A DNA stretch of 64,000 nucleotides, taken from contig CP136063.1 in assembly GCA_032622095.1 (NCBI GenBank), positions 143,423,950-143,487,949 of the forward strand, written 5' to 3'. Shown here one piece after another: positions 55,016 to 64,000 of this stretch (positions are counted from its first letter, which is position 1; each line of letters begins with the position of its first letter). Below the pieces are notes generated by a model. It was given only the letters and a program-made list of their open reading frames with translations. It was not told where the DNA came from and searched no databases. The translations under genes and the position numbers were made by a program. This DNA is from Siphonodentalium dalli (lineage: Eukaryota; Mollusca; Scaphopoda; Gadilida; Siphonodentaliidae).

Positions 55016-56019
55016 TGGCGTCGTCGATCTTACTCGAATTTTTGCGGCGTTTTTTGTTGCACTGTTTTTTATATTGTTCTCGCCGGTAATTTACACTGTT
55101 TTCTCACACTGGCAAAATAATTTTTCACATGTTTTTTCAATCCGTTTATTATCTTTGGTAATTTCTGCAATCCGCACCGTAATTTTTGCTCTTCGCACTT
55201 TGCACTGCATACTATTTTTCCTATTTATTTATTTATAAAATAATTTAGCTTTTTGACATACTTTTTTGCCATTTTTCTGATTGTTTTTTGGCTTGCATTT
55301 TTTTTTTCACACAAGTGTTTGCCACTTTGTTGAATATTTATTTTTTCTCAAACCAGTTGCTATTGGTTTATTTATTTTTTTAAGTAGGGAATGAAGGCTG
55401 TTTTGTTTTCATTCTGCTGCGCGGACATTTCAATCAAGTTCGCCGTATTTTTCAATTAATTGGCACTTATTTTTTCGTTTTTGCCCATTTTTGTCTCAGA
55501 GTATTATTTTTGCCAATTTTCGTAGGATTATTTTCCAATTTTTCAAATGGTTTTAAAATGTGGGGGAATTTGTCTATAAAGGCTACCAATAGCGTTTATA
55601 TAGACATATTTCGGATAGTATATCACCATTTGTTCAATATTCGTGCATTTACACCTTGTATAACATCTTTTATCGAGGAGTTCCGAAATTAGCAAATTTT
55701 GGGAGTTTTTATTTGCGCGAATTGTTTTTGAAGATAACGAATCATTTCCCCAAACAGTCCAACGATGGGACATCGCTATAACAACGTTGCGAGCTCATGA
55801 AAATTCTTGCTGGAATTTTCGGAACTATTCGTATCTGTTAAAACAGCCAATCGTTATTTTGTTGAAACGGGAAGTAGGTCATTTGCATCATGATTCAAAA
55901 CATCAGTGCAGATATGAAAGCGGCGTATAATCCGATAAACAGCCAGCGAGTTCGCTCAAGCGCACACTCCGTGGGTACACCCCGTCGCTAATCCGCTGAT
56001 TAGCCAACAGGATGATTCA
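55016..56019. other. T-rich leader upstream of the Gag-like gene
   Basis: From 55030 to about 55560 the plus strand is strongly T-rich (TTTTTTGTTGCAC, TTTGCCATTTTT and similar). No ORF, LTR pair or primer-binding site was recognised. The Gag frame is open from about 55943 (after a TAA), but its first ATG is at 56020. Confidence 0.4.
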
Positions 56020-59000
56020 ATGTCCGGATTTGCTCATGGAGTTTCTAATCACACGGGGTCAAACATCTCAATCGGATTAATGTATGATTACCCATCAAAT
56101 CAAACGTTCATGCACTCAACGGTTATCGGGAGTGATACTAACCATTGCGAAAAAATATATTCGCAAGTGAGTAACGGTGGTGGGGCATCACATAACAGTT
56201 TAAACGCGCCGGACTTATTGTCAACTGAAATTAACGCTTGGCATGCTAGCAATGTCCAAACCCCGAATACAGAACAAATGACAGTTGGAACGAATCAAAA
56301 CATGACATACCAACAACCATTGTACCCAACTAATGTTGATGGTACCATTTCTGATTCAGGGGCCCAAGTTACCAATGTGCAAAATATGTCCAGTTACTTA
56401 TCGGGAAATGGGATGGGAAATCTGCTGATGTCCACTATTCCAGAGTCGACTGTAACAATTCCACAATCGGACACAAATTTGACACCAGATCAGACAACAA
56501 ATGGTTCATATATCTCTTATCAACCCAGAGACGTGCAACCGTGCGTGCCACAATTTTGGTGTCGCCCACATGTAGGCCTACCGCCGCCATATTGGAATCC
56601 GCCGGTATTCAATCCCCATAACATGCAAATGTTTGGTTCGCCTTTCCTTAATTATGGCGCTCCAGTGGTCACAAATCAAGTGAGTCCACAGCCAGTGGGA
56701 AGTCACGAGGTCGTTAGACCAAAGCAAATTGAGGAAATTCACAATGTTGATAACGTAACAAATCCAGGGTCCACTAGGAGAGCGAAACCAATTTCAAAGA
56801 GGTGGAAACCGTATCCCAACAAGGGCGACGTACTGGGTTGGAAAGGTATGCAAGTACCAACGTCTCCTTACATATGTTCCAGTACAGGGACGTGTCCGAT
56901 TTCCAAGTTGGCTACTGCCCCCATTCAGCTGAATGGGACTCGGTATAAAGGAGCTACTACAAATTATGCTCCCTTTGGAGATCGTACATTCAAACAAATA
57001 TATCTTCCTGTACAGACACCGGCAGTACAGCCGACATCTTGGCCCATGCCCACAGTGTCACTACCCCATGGCTATGTTCCAAATAAAACGCCATGGGGTA
57101 CAAACATTCGGAGTATGCCTACCCCAAATGTGTGCACGACTTCAGGGACATTATCGGGTCCACTAGGGGCAATGCAAAGCAATGCAGGGGCGAATCAAGT
57201 TTGGCTGGGGAATTCTGTGTCGGGTTCTGTGCCCCAACATGTACCTCAGAATGAGGTTTCTACAATGTCCGTGTCACCAGTGTCGGTCCCACCCGTTAGC
57301 AAACCGGTGGTAAACCAATCCGGAGAAATACACCAAGCTTTGGCACAGCAATTTAACCATGCAGTGAATATGCATCCACAACCAGGGTATAATCAAGCTA
57401 TGGCAGTTCAAATCCCGCATGGGGGCTATTTAAATCAGGCAATGATGTCTGTAGCGACAAACATGATTGCCGGAGCCATCCCTTCTGCCCAGACAGTTTC
57501 CGGGATGCAGTCAATGGGGAATGGGCAAAATTCCCCCGTGGGGACAACAATGAATCATCCAACGAACAGTCCTGGTCCGATGAGTCAACAGTTTGTCACC
57601 GCACCATCGTGTGGAAATGACCCCAAACAGCAAACTGGTTGGATGCTTACGGGTGCTTTTGGTCAAAATGTGCCTTATATTCCGATAACAGAGCAACCGC
57701 CTACAAACTCTCGTCAGACTCCGGTTGTTAGTCAACAACCGTATCAGCAAATAGCAATGCAATCTACAATGCAACCATCAAATGTAGCTATGCAATTGGG
57801 AATGGATCCCCAGGTTCCGCCAACACAATACGGTGAGAATGCGTCAGTACCTCAGATACATGTACCAAATAACCCCCCGATCATGGTCCAGTCCAACAAT
57901 CTGAGTTTAGTTACTACTCAGAATGTTCCAATGCAACAATATCCATCTGGCAGAATTCCAACTAACCCACCTATGCAAAATGTTCCTATAACAATTAGCG
58001 GAACTGACGAACAAGTTTATGGTGGTTACCAAACTGTTTCAACGAAAAATCTAACCAAATCGCCAGAAAGGGGTGATGTTGACATAACATTTCAACGTCG
58101 GTCTGACCAAAACTCATTACGGGAACCAACAATCAGTGGAATTTCAGTAACATCCAGGCGCGAGAAGGTAAATGCAAAACCAGCCCAAATTATGCCTGCG
58201 TCTGCTGACACGGGACCCAGACAAAATTATTGTCGAGATGTATCTATAAAGGGAGTAAACTCAATAACGCCACAAATACCATTATCATAGGGCGGTAAAG
58301 TAACTGTGCCGTTTGACTTCGAATTCCGTTCATTTGCTGAATTTCAACGTTGGAATAAAGCCGAATGTAAAGCTACACTGTCATCTTGTCTGGAGGGTTC
58401 CGCCCTCGACTATCACAAGTCGATCGAAGAAAATAGTTCGCATATGACGTTCAAGGAAATCCTTATTGAAATGGGGAATAGGTTCGGTGATAATGATCAG
58501 CCGCAAGTCGAAGAACTAAAGTTTCGAGAAGTGTCTACCCCAACAGAGTCTATGGCTGCTGCTATAGAACATGTTCGATTCCACCAATTTAACCGAAACG
58601 TAACTTTTGGCGATGCCAATATTACGAACCAAGATGTGATAGATTTATCGTGTGATTATTTTGAATCGGAAAACGACAGTCCGCCGCGAACCAGAGATAT
58701 ACATGTTGTAGATAAATCCATATCATTTCAATCATTTCAATGGAACAACGGGAGAAGTAATGATGAATTTAATGAACGAATTCTGCTGAAATCGCTATCA
58801 AAATCAAATACATCCAAAGATGAATCTCGTGAACGATTTCGGCTGAAATCACAATCGAACACATTAAATGGCGATGAATCTCATGAACGATTTATACGGC
58901 GGGAATCGCAATCGAACACACTAAATAACGAAGAATCTAACGAACGATTTCTGCTGAAATCGCAATCAAATACCTCAAATTTAAGTGGGATTTCCGATCA

Positions 59001-59502
59001 GTGTCTCCGCTCTCTGTCGCAAATTTCATTGCAAACAAGTAACGTGTTCTGTTTAAAATCCAAAACGATCATTTCTATACCACAATCGTGGGACACACAG
59101 TCGTTCGAAATGCAACCACAGTGTGACGTCACAAATAATACTAAATCATCCGAAACGGCTAAATTTGTCGAATCGCACCAGAGTGATAAAAGTTTGTCCA
59201 GTACTGACATGCCAGAAACATATGTTATCAGAGTAGGGCCTTGCGTAATCAAAAAAGAAACAAGGCACACTAACTCTATATTTTCACTCTGTTCAAATAC
59301 TGAAACCACAGTCGAACAAACTATGGAAAAACAAATTTGCAAAAAGTCAACCAAAATGATTGGTCCTCGCTGTTTCTTGCATAAATCATTGAAATGTTGC
59401 ACTAGTAATGACCTAGTAGCCAGGGCTGTAATCACACCATTTTCGTCATTATGGATGTTCACACTGTTATGGCGAAAGAAAGCAAAAAGCTTCGTGCACT
59501 AA
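56020..59502 (+). pseudogene. Gag-like polyprotein (Ty3/Gypsy type) with in-frame TAG
   Basis: The first part (56020-58290, 756 codons) is a low-complexity Pro/Gln/Asn/Ser/Met-rich region with no folded domain recognised. TAG at 58288-58290 stops it, and the same frame continues for 404 codons to 59502. Just after the TAG comes a segment resembling a Ty3/Gypsy capsid: a Phe-Asp start near 58309, FAEFQRWNKAE, a Leu-x-Gly-x-Ala-x-x-Tyr helix and a later RFGDN. Downstream are four Ser/Asn/Glu-rich repeats. No zinc knuckle, protease, RT or integrase follows within 4.5 kb. The second part has no ATG at its start (GTG at 58306), so it needs readthrough or is dead. It may be a solo or domesticated gag. 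Confidence 0.6.
58760..58980 (+). repeat. Four 63-bp coding repeats in the Gag-like ORF
   Basis: Each unit encodes a variant of DESxERFxLKSQSNTxN (21 residues), at about residues 152-225 of the second part. Units differ at several positions but keep the frame, which suggests expansion while the frame was still translated. Confidence 0.75.
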
Positions 59503-61862
59503 CACTCTCCATGTAATGCACGAACCTCGTATACCATCGCGACAATAATTAAGTTGTGATCTCATAGGAAAAAGGTTTTTTCTATTTTTAACGGGGTAAA
59601 TGGAGTGATTGAAAAGTGTAATAGATATATGGCCTGTTTTTTTTATACAAATTTTCATTCAACAAAGCCAGCTGGTTTTTGGGCACACATGTAGATAAAT
59701 TACATGTATATCTGCATAATAATTATGGTATTAACTACGTCCACAGCATATCGTCACAATTTTTTGTGTATTCTAAATAACTTTTTGTCGAGTTGTGGAC
59801 GTCAATATCATATAATATTGACGTATTGGTATGTCTCACATCCCTCATTGTCTAATTTTTCCTTGACCATGGTGGATAATAATTACTTAATTATTTTTCG
59901 GTAATTATATTCCATATATATATAATGGCTACATTGTTTTGGTGACAACTGCTGGTTTCACGTGATGCCTTGCGTCTAAAGGAAAAAGGGGAAATGGAGT
60001 CATATAATGTCACACTGTATATATATATAGGACCACCAGCTATTATGCGTTTTCCAGCACAGGGACGCATCTAACCTCAAACATTGCACCCATTCAGCAG
60101 ACTGGGCGCCAAGTAACTATATTTCAATGTGTTAACAAAAGTCCTAGTTACAATAAAAATCAGTCGTAACACAGAACAGGGGCGTGTAACACAAGACAAA
60201 CGGGACAGAGCTGCTGCTCTCGTTCCCAATCTCCTGCATCTAATTGTAGTGACGAGCCTTCCTTAAATGTAGGCTTCCATCAAATGTAAGGTTGATATTG
60301 AAATGATCACACAAGCTCACAAGAATCTTGTCTCTTTTGATCTGCTGTTCAGAAGAGAATACTAATGCTATTGTTAAAGGCACATCTGCATTGCAGAGAG
60401 TTGCATATATTGCCAGAATAGAAATATATAGCAACAGAAAGTAATGTTTACAAAAATTGAGATAAACCATAATGAACATCTGAACTTTCTGTTAATCCGA
60501 GAATGCCTAATTTAAATATAGTTACAACAGTATGCCTTATCCTAACCTCCATTCTGTTCTGCTGAATAGACAATAAAGAGCGTTTAATCACATGACCATA
60601 ATGAAAACGATTACGGACTAAGGCTCGAATATTACCAAAGAGTTTCTTTTTATATCTTATGTTTCTCTTTACCTTTCTTGTGTCGTGTCTAGTGGATTGG
60701 CGTTCGGTAGAAATTAAATAGGGATTAACTAATTTCTGTGTTTCTTCCGATTCACCACTAACATTGCCTTCATTTGTATGTGTATCATTATAAGTGCACG
60801 GGAGTCGGCACTCGTTGCTGAAGATAACATTATCACCCAGCAGTATAGGGCAAACTAACACTATCACCCATTGGTCCCGATTAGATATGAGAGTAGGGGG
60901 TTGTTTATGTTGTAAAGTCTGCACCCTCTTTTTAGTGGCATATGTAGGCACCCGCCAATCCACAAGTTGTTGTATTCCTACTTTCTGGTAACAATACATT
61001 GTTTGGGAATGTATATATATTTGAAACACATTCCATGATTTCCACTCACAAAATGGTTTCCAATCGTATTGTCATCATCCAATTGTGAGAACTCAAGAAT
61101 CGTTAACAGTAACATTTAACAAGAACAAAAACTCTAAAATAAAGCAAAATATCAAAACATCGCAAGCATAATAGACCAGCTCAGAGATGGGGCCGACCCA
61201 AGGGGAAGTTTATGAGCGTTTGCTAACTCTCAATAATGGTCTACGATAAAGTTTGAATAATCGCATAAATATTGAAGATGGTTAGACTGCAGCTGCAGTC
61301 TGAATATGATGCGCTTCAATTGTACATATGATTCGGATCGGGGCAATATATCAAATTAAACTTAGCAAGAAATAAGTCAAACGACATACGTTAGAGCTTA
61401 TCTCATACAGAGCCATTAGTTGATTTGACAAATTCCCGATGAAGAGGACTGCTGTCCTTTTGACGCAAAACACACCCACATGAGAGAAATCTCAGCACAC
61501 GAAAACTATGCCATGTTCAAAATATCTCGTCACAATTACTCGTACCTCTTATTACTATCAGCTGATGGTAATAAAATTACCTGATTCTACGTTCAAAGTT
61601 CAAAATTCTGTAGTTCAAAATTCATTTAGCTGGAATTTGTTAAGGGTTTAACACAAGCAAGTAACCCTGTTTTGGCTCGTGGGTTCGTAACATGGGTTTT
61701 TGGAACCCATCAGAGCGGTGTTCATTGAGAGGTCTCAGAGAGGTGTTAACCATGTCTCTGAGAACTATACTGCCTCATTTTGGGCCAAGAGGTGTTGGTA
61801 TATCCACCTTCACTGAATTTTAGAGTAGGTTGGTCGTTCTTTTTATTAAAATGGGGAAGAGT
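59503..61862. other. Region without a supported gene
   Basis: A 193-codon minus frame at 61029-60448 contains NVIFSNECRLPC, faintly like the FSDE motif of Tc1/mariner transposases, but nothing else fits. There are AT-rich microsatellites near 59910 and 60020, and a hairpin with ATGGGTT/AACCCAT stems at about 61693-61713. No pol-like sequence was found. Confidence 0.4.
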
Positions 61863-62395
61863 GTTGTATTTATGGGTTTTAATAGTTAGGCCTGGTAGAG
61901 TAAAACATGTATCAAATAGATGCTTCTCGGCAAACGGCTCCAATATAGCGATATTGGAGCGAAGATACGGGAAAATCCGGAAAACACCGAGGATGCCCGA
62001 AGATAGCCGGAAGTTCATGAGATGGCGAGGCTGACGGAAACCCATGACTAAAATCCAAACCAACCTATTGACAACATCGTGTATTTCTATTGCTGTATTA
62101 TTAAAAGGTTTTATTTCACACTTGCACTTCGTGTATAATTATTCACAATGCTGCACTGTACCCCAGCATTATAACACCTATACATTCAGTGTTTAAGACA
62201 AAATACAGCACCAAACAAACACACAAAACCTAGGCTACTAACATGTGAATTTCACCATTATCAACCATTTAAAGCAACACGGTCTGCTTGTTTTTCAAAA
62301 ATATTACATATTTATTTCTGTGTCAAAAATGGATTCGCCATTCATAAAAAACATGAGATATATTGTGCCGATTTATTTTATGTGGATGCTAACGA
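61863..62395. repeat. Compound repeat, order Q-P
   Basis: Block Q (61863-62175) is about 97% identical by eye to 54705-55015, and block P (62175-62395) to 54175-54400, but in the opposite order. The SINE head and the R blocks are absent here. Confidence 0.8.
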
Positions 62396-64000
62396 GATAT
62401 CATGGTTTAAAATCGAGACGGGTGATCCTTCATTTCCAAGTGAAATTTGACAGCAAAATTAATAGTAATGTTAATTATATATGGTCATAATGTATCCAAC
62501 CAAGTCAAAATTGATTGTTATGCAGCTTCAGAATATGACTTTTTAGTGAAAACTCACTGAGTCACGGACAATTTTCCTTTTTTCATTGTTTTTGTTCTCA
62601 TCTGGTTGCTGCTATAGGGTATGTTTTGCGCCATTGATAGATCAGGCTTGATGTGTCGTTCGTATGATCTTTCCTGAAACTATAAAGTTGGCGCCAATCT
62701 CGGGAGACATTGGCCGGATTCATCATTTCAGGTTTAAACCTCCTGGTTTAAACCTGGTTTAAACCTACATTGGCGGTCCAGCCAAACCGGGTCTAAGGGG
62801 TCGTTTTTTGTTGTTCACTGGCCACCTGACTGACGACTGTATTCGGTTATATGAGCATGCAGTCAAACCACCCTGTTACAGAGCAGACCAAAAGGCATGG
62901 TGATATAATACTTATTGACCCGCCATCAATTATTGCGAACAAATGCACGCACATGGGATTTATTCATTGAGAAACAAGTATCGCTCGTGAACCAACCCCA
63001 ATCTTATCTCATTCTGGGTCGAAATTAATCTGACAAAGGCATGGCTCTTGGCAAGAGTTTCGCGCGCTGTTCATCACTTTGTTTGTGCCAATGATGCTTA
63101 TTAGTTGAAATGACAAAGTTTGTCCGTCTGACTATTCGCAATTTTTCTCTCGGACCCCTCGACAGATTTCAACAAAATTTCTGTGTTAAATACCAAAATA
63201 TTGATATTATCAAATGGGGCCGCGGCTGAATAAAGACTCCGTCTAAGATGACAATGTGGGCTTCGGTGTCGCAGGCCCCTTTGTGAAGGGGCCACATCCC
63301 CTCCGACGCCAAATAAAGGCTATCAAAGGGAACCTATTTCAGCTAGTAGAACCATATTATATTTCATGTGATTCACAGCGTGTCCACGATTATGTTATCA
63401 ATAATTTTCAACAAAACAAACTATATAGACATAAGTAATATGCGAATGTCAATATTTTAGCTAACAAGGAAATTTAATCCAGTCAAATATAGTGTGGCAT
63501 GGCGACAAGATGGAAACTATTCTAAATATTCAACCGTTGGAACGTTCATGTCTCACACTGTGGCACAGCTTTAGTTGGAAATTTCACAACATATTTGGTG
63601 TACCATTCCCCAGGTTCTTTAACACTACGTCGGCAACTCTCAGACATAGACATTTATTATACACCTATTTACATGTTAACATCAGGCAGTCATGGAGAAT
63701 CACATATAAACATTATCTCCTCAACAATACGTTCAAAGCAAGAGTCAGGATCTAGAGTCTCGGCTGTAGCAAGTATATATGAGAATCTAGGAGCCAATGC
63801 CAAACCAGCTGTAGCCATCTGATTGGTACACGTAGTGGCCTGCCCAACAGGTTAAGATAATATATTCTTTATGGGACTACTAGCCCGTGATGAAATAGCC
63901 TGTACTATCTCATCCCGGGTCAGTTTCCCATGCATAGTATGGGCATCTAAGCCAGGACATTGACTCCCAAATTAACCGTACTTACGCCGTGTAATATTCG
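62396..64000. other. Right edge, no supported gene
   Basis: GGTTTAAACC occurs three times at 62731-62765. A 75-codon plus frame at 63595-63822, ending SGSRVSAVASIYENLGANAK, has plausible coding composition but no recognised domain or splice context. No other feature was seen. Confidence 0.35.

Noticed and set aside
60448-61029. 193-codon minus frame with NVIFSNECRL, like the FSDE motif of Tc1/mariner transposases
   Set aside because: Only about ten residues match, the Asp is Asn, and the other catalytic residues and flanking TIRs are not seen.
63492-63822. Overlapping 87- and 75-codon frames near the right edge
   Set aside because: Composition is plausible, but there is no domain, no splice context and no repeat relation. 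Left as unassigned.

Overview
The window looks like nuclear DNA from an invertebrate metazoan. A mollusc or other lophotrochozoan is my guess from the repeat types: CCHC-tailed LINEs, a CR1/L2-like LINE, Helitrons carrying satellite monomers, hAT and TTAA MITEs, and a tRNA-derived SINE. I found no convincing host gene, no rRNA or intact tRNA gene, and no bacterial-style operon. The sequence is AT-rich, and most long reading frames belong to transposable elements or are repeat artefacts. Element names below (LINE-A to LINE-F) are local labels.

Layout. 454-668: TTAA-flanked MITE. 953-3692 (-): LINE-A, 5'-truncated and frameshifted. 3693-7511 (-): LINE-B, CR1/L2-like, with ORF1, endonuclease (EN) and reverse transcriptase (RT); it has an in-frame stop, an EN-RT deletion and a homopolymer frameshift, and its TTTGAG tail abuts LINE-A. 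7620-8280: degenerate repeats. 12735-17887 (+): an RT scrap followed by the decayed two-ORF LINE-C. 20949-21744: TA-flanked inverted-repeat element holding a palindromic GTACC array. 22877-25111 (-): two Helitrons joined head to tail, filled with a 122-bp repeat.

25690-40605 is one deeply stratified locus. LINE-E (-) reads from 40605 down to 25690 and is cut by three insertions. The first is a MITE at 39737-40168. The second is a pair of inverted copies of one TIR transposon (32420-36117 and 36123-39078), with the 5-bp sequence GTAAT on both outer sides and between them. The third is LINE-D (+), 26034-30032, which carries the only uninterrupted LINE ORF2 here (1175 codons).

41610-42790: hAT MITE with a perfect 8-bp target duplication. 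43460-44530: RT fragment LINE-F. 44998-48747: a second hAT element with a perfect 8-bp duplication, itself interrupted by a 2.7-kb Helitron (45398-48129) with alternating tandem monomers. 49076-49662 (-): third Helitron locus. 50035-50486 and 51381-53846: two copies of a 452-bp MITE, the second split by a 2-kb unclassified insertion. 54030-55015 and 61863-62395: rearranged copies of a compound repeat plus a SINE head. 56020-59502 (+): a long low-complexity Gag-like protein of Ty3/Gypsy type with an in-frame TAG and no visible pol.

The most notable structures are the GTAAT-sharing inverted transposon pair, the exact Helitron-Helitron junction, and the layered insertion history around LINE-E. 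All calls rest on reading the sequence and family knowledge; no database or alignment program was run.
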